64,000 nt of DNA from Candidatus Korobacter versatilis (GTDB lineage: Bacteria; Acidobacteriota; Terriglobia; Terriglobales; Acidobacteriaceae): NCBI GenBank assembly GCA_016185395.1, contig JACPNR010000004.1, positions 310,001-374,000 on the forward strand. The letters run 5' to 3'. Of this stretch, positions 34,750 to 43,655 are shown one piece after another. The notes under the pieces are model-generated. The model was given only the letters and a program-made list of their open reading frames with translations, was not told the DNA's origin and did not search any database. The number at the start of each line of letters is the position of its first letter. Position 1 is the stretch's first letter. The position numbers were made by a program, and so were the translations under genes.

Positions 34750-35281
34750 AGACTTTCCCCAACGCCGTTGCGATCGTCACCAGCCGTTGCAGGTCTGCCG
34801 GACTGAAATCCGGCCCCGCCGCCGGCGCGCTGGTTCCCTTGCGCGAGATCTGGATCACTCCCACCACGCCGGCCGCCGTCACCACCGGCACCGACATCAA
34901 CTTCTGGATGACGTGCGCGTGCTTGTCGACCTTCTCCCCTGGCGCGCCGCCCTTCGGCTTGGCGCCCAGATCCACCGACTCGAACACGCTCGCGTGCTTC
35001 GTCTGCGCGAAGTTGTTGATGATCTCCGCGCGCTTCGTCGTCGCCGTTCGTCCCGCGATCGACGACGACGCGTTGATGGGGATGCTTCCCACGTGGCCCA
35101 GCTTCGTCGGATACGCGAACGCCAGGCTCTGCTTGTCGACCTTGAGCACCGCGACCTCGTCCGCCTGCACGTTGAACGTCTTCGCCAGCTCCGCGCCGAT
35201 CTTCTCGGCGTTCTTCGTGGCAAGTCCTTCCGCTTCGCATTCATTGGCGAGTTGCGCGAAAGCCAGTACCGGTGTGGCCAT
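34742..35281 (-). CDS. GAF-domain protein
   Basis: A 179-residue cytosolic protein that is essentially one GAF domain: AKTFNVQADEVAVLKVDKQSLAFAYP, GSIPINASSSIAGRTATTKRAEIINNF, LMSVPVVTAAGVVGVIQISRKG and a C-terminal helix DLQRLVTIATALGKVFK. GAF domains bind small ligands or mediate dimerisation; there is no output domain, so it may act in trans. The ATG at 35281 has GGAGAG at good spacing. It is divergent from sdhC (190 nt). Confidence 0.82.
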   Translation of the reverse strand: MATPVLAFAQLANECEAEGLATKNAEKIGAELAKTFNVQADEVAVLKVDKQSLAFAYPTKLGHVGSIPINASSSIAGRTATTKRAEIINNFAQTKHASVFESVDLGAKPKGGAPGEKVDKHAHVIQKLMSVPVVTAAGVVGVIQISRKGTSAPAAGPDFSPADLQRLVTIATALGKVFK

Positions 35282-35471
35282 CTGAGGCTCTCCTGCTTCG
35301 GGGGCGAGTGTCGCGGTCATTATATCCAGCCGCTTCCCGCGCACAAGCGGCGCGCTCCGGAAATCGCCGCGCCCGATGTTTTCTTGACGCCACGGGAAGC
35401 TAGCTTCGATAATGCAAGGTTGGGCACGTGAGCGCCGCGCAGCAAGGCGCAGCCAAGGAGAGCACCTCGCA

Positions 35472-36242
35472 ATGGCTTCCCGAGTAAGCCCCCAGCCGGA
35501 GACCCACACCATCGCAGCCGGCGTGGCGCCATTGCGGGCCGGCCAGGGACACTCCTTCCTCCTCCGCCGCCTGCACTCGCTCAGCGGCATCGTTCCCGTC
35601 GGCGCCTTCCTCGTCGAGCACATCCTGGTCTCGAACGCCACCGCCATGAACGGGCCGGAGGCTTACGCCAACCAGGTCAAGTTCCTCGCCTCCCTCCCCA
35701 TGGTGCTGTTCCTCGAGGCCTTCGGCATCTGGCTTCCCATCCTGTTCCACGCGCTCTACGGCTTCTACATCTGGTATCGCGGTGACGGCAACACGATCAG
35801 CTACCCCTGGCAGGGCAACTGGATGTACACCCTGCAGCGCTGGACCGGCCTCATCGCCTTTGCCTACATCGGCTGGCACGTCTGGCACCTGCGCTTCGCC
35901 GGCATCGATCTGCACGCGCATCCCGGCGCCTCGTTCGGAAAAGTCCAAAGCGAGTTCGCGGTCGCCTGGCAATTGGCGTTCTACGTCGTCGGCTTGCTCG
36001 CCGCCTCCTGGCATTTTGCGTACGGCATCTGGCTGTTCTGCGCCAAGTGGGGCATCACCGTCGGCGAGCGGGCGCGGCAGCGTTTCCTGGTCGTTTGCAT
36101 GGTCATCTTCTTCACTATCAGCGCTGTAGGCCTGCTGAGCATCCGCAGCTTCCTCACCACGCCGCGCCAGCCAGCGGACGCCAGTGCCGGCGAGTTGCAC
36201 GCCAAACCGGCTCCGCCTACCGCTCCGGTGGACAAGAAGTAA
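35472..36242 (+). CDS. sdhC: Succinate dehydrogenase cytochrome b558 subunit
   Basis: A 256-residue membrane anchor with five helices, like the Bacillus-type single-subunit di-haem anchor. Candidate haem histidines are in RRLHSLSGIVPVGAFLVEHI, LFHALYGFYIW, GWHVWHL and SWHFAYGIW. It binds quinone and attaches SdhAB to the membrane. The ATG at 35472 follows GGAGAGCACC; the leader upstream is not conserved. A Pro/Ala-rich cytoplasmic tail of about 30 residues ends the chain. Gene order sdhC-sdhA-sdhB matches the three-subunit type. Confidence 0.92.
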   Translation: MASRVSPQPETHTIAAGVAPLRAGQGHSFLLRRLHSLSGIVPVGAFLVEHILVSNATAMNGPEAYANQVKFLASLPMVLFLEAFGIWLPILFHALYGFYIWYRGDGNTISYPWQGNWMYTLQRWTGLIAFAYIGWHVWHLRFAGIDLHAHPGASFGKVQSEFAVAWQLAFYVVGLLAASWHFAYGIWLFCAKWGITVGERARQRFLVVCMVIFFTISAVGLLSIRSFLTTPRQPADASAGELHAKPAPPTAPVDKK

Positions 36243-36275
36243 GCCATGCTAGAAAAAAGAGAGACGAGCTAACGA

Positions 36276-38066
36276 ATGCCCGCAGCACCGAAAGTCATCG
36301 TCGTAGGAGGCGGCCTCGCCGGCCTGGCCGCCGTCATCAAGATCGCCGAGCACGGCGGACACGTCGACCTGTTCTCCATCGTGCCCGTGAAACGCTCGCA
36401 CTCCGTCTGCGCGCAGGGCGGCATCAACGCGGCCAAGAACCTCAAGGGCGAGGGCGATTCGCCGTGGAAGCACTTTGACGACACCATCTACGGTGGCGAC
36501 TTCCTCGCCAACCAGCCGCCCGTGAAAGAGATGTGCGAGGCCGCCCCCGGCATCATCGACCTGCTCGACCGTATGGGCGTCACCTTCAATCGCACGCCCG
36601 AGGGATTGCTCGACTTCCGCCGCTTTGGCGGCACGCTCTACAACCGCACCGCCTTCGCCGGCGCTACTACCGGACAGCAGTTGCTCTACGCGCTCGATGA
36701 GCAGGTCCGCCGCCACGAAGCCGAAGGCCGCGTGAAGAAGTTCGAGCACTGGGAGTTCCTCTCCGCCGTACTCGACGAAGAGAAGACCTGCCGCGGCATC
36801 TGCGCCATGGACCTCCGCACCATGGAAGTCCGCACCTTCCCCGCCGACGTCGTCATCATCTGCACCGGCGGTATCGGCGCCATCTTCGGCAAGTCCACCA
36901 ACTCGGTCGTCTGCACCGGCTCGGCGCAGTCCGTGCTCTACCAGCAGGGCTGTTACTACGCCAACGGCGAGTTCATCCAGGTGCACCCCACCTCCATCCC
37001 GGGTGAAGACAAGCTGCGCCTCATGTCCGAATCCGCCCGCGGCGAGGGTGGGCGCGTCTGGGTCCCCAAGCAGCCGGGCGACAAGCGCAACGCGCTTTCC
37101 ATCCCCGCGAACGAGCGCTGGTACTTCCTCGAAGAGTGGTATCCGAAGTACGGCAATCTCGTGCCCCGCGACGTCGCCACGCGCGCCATCCACAAGGTGG
37201 TGTACGAGTATCACCTCGGCATCGACGGCCAGCCCATGGTCTATCTCGACCTCACGCACATCGACCGCGCCATCCTCGACAAGAAACTCGAGGGCATTCT
37301 CGAGATCTACGAGAAGTTCGTCGGCGACGATCCGCGCGAGGTGCCCATGAAGATCTTCCCCGGCATGCACTACACCATGGGCGGGCTCTGGGTCGATTTC
37401 AAGCAGCGCACCAACATCCCCGGCATCATGGCCGCAGGCGAGTGCGAGTACCAGTACCACGGCGCCAATCGTCTCGGGGCGAACTCGCTGGTCTCCTGCA
37501 TCTGGGGAGGCTTCGTCTCCGGCCTCGAGGCGGTCAACTACGCCAAGGGACTGAAGACGCGCTACGAGAGCGTCTCCAGCACGGTCTACGAAGCGGAGAA
37601 GAAGCGCCAGGAGGACACCAACGCGCGCCTCATGTCCTCTGACGGCGCCGAGAACCCGTTCCGCATCTGGCGCGAGATGGGCGAGATCATGACCAAGGAC
37701 TGCACCGTCATCCGCTACAACAAGAACATCAGGGAAGCGGACGCCAAACTGGTGCAGCTCCTCGAGCGCTATCGCCACATCAACTTGAGCGACCGCACCA
37801 TGTGGGCCAACACCACCATCGCCTTCGCCCGCCAGCTCTACAACATGTTGCAGCTCGCGCGCGTGGTCGCGCAGGGCGCCGCCGCTCGTGATGAATCGCG
37901 CGGCGCGCACTACAAGCCCGACTTCCCCGACCGCGACGACAAGAACTGGCTCAAGACCACCAAGGCGTCTTTCGCCCCGGATGCGGACGAGCCCAAGTTC
38001 GAGTTCGAACCGGTGGACATCTCGCTCATCCCGCCGCGTCCGCGACGGTATGACATGGCAACGTAG
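36276..38066 (+). CDS. sdhA: Succinate dehydrogenase flavoprotein subunit
   Basis: A 596-residue flavoprotein that oxidises succinate. FAD-binding VVGGGLAGLAAVIKIAEHG, the covalent-flavin/active region HSVCAQGGINAAKN, FHPTSIP-like QVHPTSIPGEDKL, and R/H active-site blocks (SARGEGGRVWV; MHYTMGGLWVD; GECEYQYHGANRLGANSLVSC) are all present. Length is typical of the Bacillus-type enzyme. It starts 33 nt after sdhC with GAGACGAGC upstream. Confidence 0.96.
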   Translation: MPAAPKVIVVGGGLAGLAAVIKIAEHGGHVDLFSIVPVKRSHSVCAQGGINAAKNLKGEGDSPWKHFDDTIYGGDFLANQPPVKEMCEAAPGIIDLLDRMGVTFNRTPEGLLDFRRFGGTLYNRTAFAGATTGQQLLYALDEQVRRHEAEGRVKKFEHWEFLSAVLDEEKTCRGICAMDLRTMEVRTFPADVVIICTGGIGAIFGKSTNSVVCTGSAQSVLYQQGCYYANGEFIQVHPTSIPGEDKLRLMSESARGEGGRVWVPKQPGDKRNALSIPANERWYFLEEWYPKYGNLVPRDVATRAIHKVVYEYHLGIDGQPMVYLDLTHIDRAILDKKLEGILEIYEKFVGDDPREVPMKIFPGMHYTMGGLWVDFKQRTNIPGIMAAGECEYQYHGANRLGANSLVSCIWGGFVSGLEAVNYAKGLKTRYESVSSTVYEAEKKRQEDTNARLMSSDGAENPFRIWREMGEIMTKDCTVIRYNKNIREADAKLVQLLERYRHINLSDRTMWANTTIAFARQLYNMLQLARVVAQGAAARDESRGAHYKPDFPDRDDKNWLKTTKASFAPDADEPKFEFEPVDISLIPPRPRRYDMAT

Positions 38067-38077
38067 CGTGAATCACC

Positions 38078-38109
38078 GGTAGAGATGGCCTACTGGCCGT
38101 CTCACGCAG
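38078..38109. repeat. Palindromic repeat type C, copy 1
   Basis: GGTAGAGATGGCC-TACT-GGCCGTCTCACGCAG: stem GAGA(T)GGCC/GGCC(G)TCTC with one wobble. It lies 11 nt after the sdhA stop, inside the sdh operon. Confidence 0.8.
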
Positions 38110-38159
38110 TAGCAGGATCTGGGTTCGACAGGAGATCTGGTTCGAAAGAAATAGAGTGG

Positions 38160-38181
38160 GCGCCGGCGACCTCGCCGGCGC
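38160..38181. repeat. GCGCCGGCG palindrome (type D-like)
   Basis: GCGCCGGCGA-CC-TCGCCGGCGC is a near-perfect 10-bp inverted repeat in the sdhA to 38236 gap. It resembles the CCGGCGGGACGCCGG elements at 54121, 58931 and 60006. Confidence 0.7.
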
Positions 38182-38195
38182 TTGCGAGAATGATT

Positions 38196-38224
38196 GGTAG
38201 AGAAGGCCTACAGGCCGTCTCAGG
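38196..38224. repeat. Palindromic repeat type C, copy 2
   Basis: GGTAGAGAAGGCCTACAGGCCGTCTCAGG in two parts (GGTAGAGAAGGCC, GGCCGTCTCAGG). Stem AGGCC/GGCCG with flanking GAGA/TCTC. The Shine-Dalgarno of the next ORF lies just past its edge. Confidence 0.78.
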
Positions 38225-38235
38225 AAGTGAGGAGA

Positions 38236-38391
38236 ATGAGCGCCTTGCGCATCGTGTTCATCGTTGTCGGCGTCGCGCTCCTGGGAGTGATGCTCTACGC
38301 GCACGCGCTCATTCCCGGCTGGGAACTATTGCTGGGCATCGTACTAGGAGCCGTACTGGTGGTAGCAGGGCTTCGAGGACGGGTTTTCTAA
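38236..38391 (+). CDS. 51-residue two-helix membrane protein inside the sdh operon
   Basis: ATG at 38236 behind GTGAGGAGA. The protein MSALRIVFIVVGVALLGVML.. has two hydrophobic stretches (about 4-22 and 28-46) joined by a short YAHALIPGWE hinge and a basic end GLRGRVF. Its stop overlaps the sdhB ATG (TAATG), so the two are translationally coupled. No Sdh assembly factor or anchor family is recognised. The conserved position could mean a small accessory subunit. Confidence 0.72.
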   Translation: MSALRIVFIVVGVALLGVMLYAHALIPGWELLLGIVLGAVLVVAGLRGRVF

Positions 38392-39140
38392 TGGCAGACA
38401 AGACCATCCAACTCAAGATCAAGCGCCAGCCGAATCCGGAGGTCGCCGCCTACTGGGAAGACTTCGAACTCCCCTGGCGTCCGAACATGAACGTCATCTC
38501 CGTGCTTATGGAACTTGCCATGCTCGCGAAGACCAAGGACGGCAAGCCGACCACGCCCATCACCTACGACTCGAACTGTCTTGAAGAAGTCTGCGGTTCC
38601 TGCGCCATGCTCATCAACGGCAAGGCGCACATGGCGTGCTCTGCCCTGATCGACGATCTCGAGCAGCCCATCAAGCTCGAGCCGCTCTCGAAGTTTCCCA
38701 TCGTGCGCGACCTCGCCGTCGACCGCAAGGTCCTGTTCGAGAACCTGAAACGCGTCAAAGCCTGGATCCCCATCGACGGCACCTACGACCTCGGCCCCGG
38801 GCCGCGCCAATCCGAAGCGCAGCAGAACGAGGAGTATCCTTACTCGCGCTGCATCTCCTGCACCTGCTGCATGGAAGTCTGCCCGCAGTTCAACGAAGAC
38901 ACTGGCTTCGTCGGCGCAGCCACCATCGCGCAAGTCCTGTTGTTCAACTTGAACCCGACCGGCCAGATGCAGGCGCCGGAACGCCTGCGCGCGCTGATGG
39001 GCGATGGCGGTATCCACGAATGCGGATATGCGCAGAATTGCGTGGAGATCTGCCCCAAAGACATCCCGCTGACCAAGGCCATCGCCACCGTGGGACGCGC
39101 CGTAGTCGGTCAGGCCGTCAAAGATCTCTTCACCACCTAA
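38391..39140 (+). CDS. sdhB: Succinate dehydrogenase iron-sulfur subunit
   Basis: A 249-residue subunit carrying electrons from FAD to quinone. The [2Fe-2S] ligands are in SNCLEEVCGSCAMLINGKAHMAC, the [4Fe-4S] cluster in SRCISCTCCMEVCPQ, and the third cluster in CGYAQNCVEICPKDIPL. Length and motifs are as expected for the soluble arm of complex II. Its ATG lies within the stop codon of the 51-residue gene. A type C palindrome follows 10 nt after the stop. Confidence 0.95.
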   Translation: MADKTIQLKIKRQPNPEVAAYWEDFELPWRPNMNVISVLMELAMLAKTKDGKPTTPITYDSNCLEEVCGSCAMLINGKAHMACSALIDDLEQPIKLEPLSKFPIVRDLAVDRKVLFENLKRVKAWIPIDGTYDLGPGPRQSEAQQNEEYPYSRCISCTCCMEVCPQFNEDTGFVGAATIAQVLLFNLNPTGQMQAPERLRALMGDGGIHECGYAQNCVEICPKDIPLTKAIATVGRAVVGQAVKDLFTT

Positions 39141-39150
39141 CCAAATCATC

Positions 39151-39182
39151 GGTAGAGACGGCCCTCTGGCCGTCTCAGGCAG
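39151..39182. repeat. Palindromic repeat type C, copy 3
   Basis: GGTAGAGACGGCC-CTCT-GGCCGTCTCAGGCAG: a perfect 9-bp stem GAGACGGCC/GGCCGTCTC directly after sdhB. It has no T tract. Confidence 0.82.
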
Positions 39183-39196
39183 CAAGAAAATCTTAA

Positions 39197-40516
39197 ATGC
39201 GCAGACTTCTGCTACTCTCGACCGCCCTGCTCTTCACCGCAGCCGCCATGTCCCAGACCGCCGCCAAGCCAAAGAAGCCCGCCCATGCGAACCCCGCCGC
39301 CGTCCACGCCGGCGCCCTCGTCATCGACACTCACGCCGACACCCCGCAGCGCCTGCTCGACGAAAAGTTCGACCTCGCCACCGACACGCCCGTCAGCGAA
39401 GGCCATCTCGATTTCGGCAAAGCGAAGGCCGGCAACCTCGGCGCCGAGTTCTTCTCCATCTGGGTCGAGCCCGACTTGAACAAGGGACACTACGCCAAAC
39501 GCGCACTCGACCTCATCGACAGCGTCTATCAGCAGGCGGAAAAACATCCCGACAAGATGGTCATGGCCTTCAGCACCGCGGATATCGTCAAAGCCCGCAC
39601 CGGTCCGAGGAAGCGCTTCGCGGCGCTGATGGGCGTCGAGGGCGGACACGCCATCGAGAACTCCCTGCCCGTGCTGCGCGACTTCTACCGCCTCGGCGTC
39701 CGCTACATGACGCTCACCTGGTCGAACACCAACGAGTGGGCCGATTCCTCCGGCGACATTACCGACGAAAAGGTCGAGCACCACAAGGGGCTCACCCCCT
39801 TCGGCAAGCAGGTCGTTCGCGAGATGAACCGCCTGGGCATGATGGTCGACGTCTCGCACGTCTCTGACAAGACGTTCTACGACACCATGCTGCTGAGCCG
39901 CGCGCCCGTCATCGCATCGCACTCGTCCTCGCGCGTGCTCACCAACCATCCGCGCAATATGACGGACGACATGCTGCGCGCCATGCAGCGCAACGGCGGC
40001 GTCGTGATGGTCAACTTCTTCTCCGCGTTCATCGACGAAGACTTCCGCAAGGCCTTCACCGCCCAGGCCAAGGACCGCAACGCCGCCGTCAAAGCCGCCG
40101 AGCAGGCCTACGCCGCCCAACATCCCGGCGAACAGGTGCCGTGGATGGTCGCCGACCGCGTCGGCAAGGAGTGGGCCGCGAAGCTCCCGCGTCCACCGCT
40201 CAAGTCGCTCATCGACCACATCGACCACATCGCCAAGGTCGCCGGCGTGGACCACGTCGGCCTCGGCTCCGATTTCGACGGCGTATCTTCCCTGCCCGCC
40301 GAGATCGATTCCGCCGCCGACCTGCCCAAGATCACCGCTGCGCTCATGCAGCGCGGATACACCGCCGCCGACATGAAGCAGGTCCTTGGCGGGAACCTGC
40401 TGCGCGTCTTCCGCGAGGTCGAGCGCACGTCGAAACAGATCCATCAGGAAGAAGCCACTGGCTTCCACCGCGACCCCGCGCTGGAAGACAAGGGCCAGCC
40501 GTCGCCGCCAAAATGA
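39197..40516 (+). CDS. Secreted membrane dipeptidase (renal dipeptidase family, M19)
   Basis: A 439-residue zinc peptidase with a signal peptide (cleaved near MSQT). Metal-binding blocks: LVIDTHADTPQRLL (HxD), MGVEGGHAIEN (Glu), MVDVSHVSDKTFYD and PVIASHSSSRVL (His), with DHVGLGSDFDGV towards the C-terminus. M19 enzymes hydrolyse dipeptides, including D-amino-acid and beta-lactam substrates, in the periplasm. It stands alone between two hairpin repeats. Confidence 0.93.
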   Translation: MRRLLLLSTALLFTAAAMSQTAAKPKKPAHANPAAVHAGALVIDTHADTPQRLLDEKFDLATDTPVSEGHLDFGKAKAGNLGAEFFSIWVEPDLNKGHYAKRALDLIDSVYQQAEKHPDKMVMAFSTADIVKARTGPRKRFAALMGVEGGHAIENSLPVLRDFYRLGVRYMTLTWSNTNEWADSSGDITDEKVEHHKGLTPFGKQVVREMNRLGMMVDVSHVSDKTFYDTMLLSRAPVIASHSSSRVLTNHPRNMTDDMLRAMQRNGGVVMVNFFSAFIDEDFRKAFTAQAKDRNAAVKAAEQAYAAQHPGEQVPWMVADRVGKEWAAKLPRPPLKSLIDHIDHIAKVAGVDHVGLGSDFDGVSSLPAEIDSAADLPKITAALMQRGYTAADMKQVLGGNLLRVFREVERTSKQIHQEEATGFHRDPALEDKGQPSPPK

Positions 40517-40532
40517 TGACCGTCTGATCTTT

Positions 40533-40597
40533 CGGAGGGGCGGCGTTTCAACGCCGCCGTTGCATGCAAGCTTAGGTTCCGGCTTTAGCCGCTGAGG
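40533..40597. repeat. Double-hairpin repeat (type H) preceding the cyclophilin gene
   Basis: GGCGGCGTT-TC-AACGCCGCC gives a perfect 9-bp stem. A second element GGTTCCGGCTTTAGCCGCTG follows. The end of the element (GCTGAGGGAG) supplies the Shine-Dalgarno of the gene at 40604. Confidence 0.75.
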
Positions 40598-40603
40598 GAG
40601 ATT

Positions 40604-41293
40604 ATGCGAAACGCGATCGTGATTGTGCTTCTCGGAACTGCTCTTTCATTCGGGCAGGCGGCCAGTAAACCAGCCGCCTCCAAACCCACGCCGCACGCCG
40701 CCGCGGCCAAGCCCGCCGGCCGTCCCACCGCCGTCTTCAACACCACCGCCGGCAAACTGACCTGCGAACTCTTTCCCGACAAGGCGCCCAAGGCGGTCGC
40801 CAACTTCGTCGGCCTGGCGCAGGGCACCAAGGATTGGAAGAACCCCAAGTCCGGCATGTACCGGCGCAACCTGCCGCTCTACAACGGCACCATCTTCCAC
40901 CGCGTCATCCCCAACTTCATGATCCAGGGCGGGGATCCCCTGGGCAACGGCACCGGCTCGCCCGGGTACACCTTCGAAGACGAGTTCGATCCCAGTCTTA
41001 GGTTCGACCGCCCCGGACGCCTCGCCATGGCCAACTCCGGCCCCAACACCAACGGCTCGCAGTTCTTCATCACCGAGGTCCCCACGCCGCACCTCAACAA
41101 CCTCCACACCATCTTCGGACAGTGCGACGCCGCCAGCGTTGCCCTCGTCAAGCAGATCGCCCGCAAGCCCGCCGACGCGCGCGACAACCGCCCCTTCGAT
41201 CCCGTCAAGATCAACACCATCACCATCATCGGTATGGGCGGCGCCACGGCAAAACCAGCAACGACGAAGAAGCCCGCGCCGAAAAAACCGTAG
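40604..41293 (+). CDS. Periplasmic cyclophilin-type peptidyl-prolyl isomerase
   Basis: A 229-residue precursor with signal peptide (cleaved near FGQA), an Ala/Pro/Lys linker and a cyclophilin domain (about 42-210): [25 protein letters not shown], the catalytic region [38 protein letters not shown] and [12 protein letters not shown]. The C-terminus is Lys/Pro/Ala-rich. It folds exported proteins by cis-trans proline isomerisation. The cytosolic paralogue follows at 41361. Confidence 0.93.
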   Translation: MRNAIVIVLLGTALSFGQAASKPAASKPTPHAAAAKPAGRPTAVFNTTAGKLTCELFPDKAPKAVANFVGLAQGTKDWKNPKSGMYRRNLPLYNGTIFHRVIPNFMIQGGDPLGNGTGSPGYTFEDEFDPSLRFDRPGRLAMANSGPNTNGSQFFITEVPTPHLNNLHTIFGQCDAASVALVKQIARKPADARDNRPFDPVKINTITIIGMGGATAKPATTKKPAPKKP

Positions 41294-41294
41294 A

Positions 41295-41325
41295 GTAGAG
41301 ACGGCCTCCTGGCCGTCTCACGCAG
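41295..41325. repeat. Palindromic repeat type C, copy 4
   Basis: GTAGAGACGGCC-TCCT-GGCCGTCTCACGCAG with a perfect 9-bp stem. It begins 2 nt after the cyclophilin stop codon. Confidence 0.82.
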
Positions 41326-41360
41326 CACATGAACTCTTACTCGTAACCGAAAGGAAACAC

Positions 41361-41888
<528 letters not shown>

Positions 41889-41890
41889 GC

Positions 41891-42496
41891 CTAGCGTCTG
41901 GCAAATCCCAATGTCTCGTCTAGCGTCACCGAGTCTCTCTTAGTCGTTCCCTCGAACGGTCTATCCAGCGTGACGAGGGTCATTGCTACGCCTCGCCCGT
42001 CTGGAAACGAAATGAGCACTACATCAGAGTTTCCATTGCTCGCGTGCTCATGTCGGACCGAGACAGTCGCGGTTGTTTCTGAATCCGGGAGAGCGCGACG
42101 AAGCGCCTTCGCAAAAGCAACAACGTCCTCACTTGAAGGATTAATCTCATCCCCGCCAAGCGTCCGAGTCATCCCTACGATGACGTTTCCCGAAAAAGTA
42201 ACCGTTCCGACGGACTCTTGGTTTTTCTCGCCTTTTAGCAGTATCAGGTGTCCTAACAACCTTCCATGCACCGCAGGTTGCCTCTCGATACCGGCGCTGA
42301 GGGGTGGCGAGAGTACACAACATTCGTCAAACGCTCGAGCCGCCACATCCTGTGACATGCCCACATGAAATGCCCTCCCGCCAAAATAAAACGTTGGCGA
42401 CTCAGACCCGGTTCGTGCTGAGCCGAGGGCAGCAGTTAGACACAATACGAAAGCGACGATCCCGAGGTTGAGGCGTCCGAAAACAGCGTTCTTCAT
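41891..42496 (-). CDS. Secreted protein of unknown function in lower-GC insert
   Basis: A 201-residue precursor starting MKNAVFGRLNLGIVAFVLC with a signal peptide cleaved near GSART. The mature part has a CC pair (FDECCVLSPP) and ends SVTLDETLGFARR. Two sampled 60-nt stretches of this gene are 52-53% GC, against 72% in the neighbouring cyclophilin, so it looks like an acquired gene. Its 3' end is 2 nt from the cyclophilin stop, convergent. I recognise no family. Confidence 0.7.
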   Translation of the reverse strand: MKNAVFGRLNLGIVAFVLCLTAALGSARTGSESPTFYFGGRAFHVGMSQDVAARAFDECCVLSPPLSAGIERQPAVHGRLLGHLILLKGEKNQESVGTVTFSGNVIVGMTRTLGGDEINPSSEDVVAFAKALRRALPDSETTATVSVRHEHASNGNSDVVLISFPDGRGVAMTLVTLDRPFEGTTKRDSVTLDETLGFARR

Positions 42497-42564
42497 AATA
42501 GGCTCCGGCGATCGCGACATTCTAGGACCGAATCGACGAATGGAGAACTACGTTTCGTAGACGG

Positions 42565-42611
42565 TTCTTCATCACCGTCGCGCCCACCACCTGGCTCACC
42601 CGAAAGCACAC
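42565..42611 (+). pseudogene. Cyclophilin gene fragment (partial duplication)
   Basis: These 47 nt encode FFITVAPTTWLTRKHT and match the segment at about 41719-41765 of the cyclophilin gene (FFITVAPTTWLTGKHT) with about five nucleotide differences. There is no start, no continuation and no other part of the domain. Confidence 0.8.
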
Positions 42612-42614
42612 GCA

Positions 42615-42650
42615 GACTGAAAATAGTAAAGGCGGCGCCGCCGCGCCGCC
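42615..42650 (-). terminator. Terminator of the icd-mdh unit
   Basis: On the minus strand the stem GGCGGCGC-GGCG-GCGCCGCC is followed by TTTACTATTTTC, 20 nt after the mdh stop. Confidence 0.8.
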
Positions 42651-42669
42651 CTCATGCTTTCCTCTACCT

Positions 42670-43596
42670 CTACGCGCCGATCACGGCAACCAGCTCCTTC
42701 ACCGAGTCCGCGCTCTTCTGCAGCGCGGCCTGCTCCTCGGCCGTGAGCTTGATCTCGATGATCTGCTCCAGTCCCTTCGCGCCCAGCTTGCACGGCACGC
42801 CCACGTAGAGCCCCTTGATCCCGTACTCGCCTTCGAGGTACGCCGCGCACGGCAGTATCTTCTTCTTGTCCTTCAGGATCGCCTCGACCATCTCGCACAC
42901 CGCTGCCGACGGCGCGTAGTAGGCCGAACCGGTCTTCAGATACTTCACGATCTCCGCCCCGCCATCGCGCGTGCGCTGCACCAGTCGGTCGAGCGTGGCC
43001 TTGTCCATCAATTCGGTGATGGGGATGCCGGCGACGGTCGAGTAACGGGCCAGGGGCACCATGGTGTCCCCATGTCCGCCGAGCACGAACGCCGTCACGT
43101 TCTCGACCGAGACTTTCAGGTCCTCGGCGATGAACGTCCGGAAGCGCGCGCTGTCGAGCACCCCGGCCATGCCGATCACGCGTTCGCGGTTGAACTTCGA
43201 GATCTTGTAGGCGGCCTGCGCCATCGCGTCGAGCGGGTTCGACACCACGATCAGGATGCAGTTGGGCGAGTTCGCCACCACTTTCCCGACCACGTCCTGC
43301 ATGATCTTGTAGTTGGTGTTGAGCAGGTCGTCGCGGCTCATCCCCGGCTTGCGCGGGATGCCGGCCGTGATCACCACGATGTCGGAGTTTGCCGTGTCGC
43401 CGTAGTCGTTCGTCCCGACGACGTGCGAATCGCGCTTCTCGATCGGCATCGCCTCGAGCAGGTCGAGCGCCTTGCCCTGCGGCACGCCCTCCACGATGTC
43501 GATCAGCACCACGTCCGCCAGCTCTTTCGCGGATATCCAGTGCGCCGCCGTCGCGCCCACGTTCCCCGAACCCACGATCGTTACTTTCTTCCGCAT
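42670..43596 (-). CDS. mdh: Malate dehydrogenase (LDH-like)
   Basis: A 308-residue NAD-dependent malate dehydrogenase of the LDH-like group: [18 protein letters not shown], the substrate loop [13 protein letters not shown] (Arg pattern typical of malate rather than lactate), [11 protein letters not shown] and the catalytic His in [13 protein letters not shown]. It interconverts malate and oxaloacetate in the TCA cycle. It lies 58 nt downstream of icd, with a type E repeat in between, and ends in a clear terminator. Confidence 0.95.
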   Translation of the reverse strand: MRKKVTIVGSGNVGATAAHWISAKELADVVLIDIVEGVPQGKALDLLEAMPIEKRDSHVVGTNDYGDTANSDIVVITAGIPRKPGMSRDDLLNTNYKIMQDVVGKVVANSPNCILIVVSNPLDAMAQAAYKISKFNRERVIGMAGVLDSARFRTFIAEDLKVSVENVTAFVLGGHGDTMVPLARYSTVAGIPITELMDKATLDRLVQRTRDGGAEIVKYLKTGSAYYAPSAAVCEMVEAILKDKKKILPCAAYLEGEYGIKGLYVGVPCKLGAKGLEQIIEIKLTAEEQAALQKSADSVKELVAVIGA

Positions 43597-43618
43597 GCAG
43601 GAATCCTTTCTCTATTTG

Positions 43619-43655
43619 TCATTCCGAGCCCGCTCGCGGGCGAGGAATCTGCTTC
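43619..43655. repeat. Dispersed repeat type E (copy 2), ending at the icd stop
   Basis: TCATTCCGAGCCCGCTCGCG followed by GGCGAGGAATCTGCTTC. It contains the palindrome CCCGCTCGCGGG-like core. It occupies the icd-mdh gap and abuts the TAG of icd. Confidence 0.72.

Noticed and set aside
36249-37910. 553-codon open frame antisense to sdhA
   Set aside because: Mirror of the high-GC third-position bias of sdhA; Asp/Val/Gly-rich with no motif, and sdhA is certain.
38078-39182. CRISPR array
   Set aside because: The repeats are palindromes scattered after genes at irregular spacing, with no uniform spacers and no cas genes.
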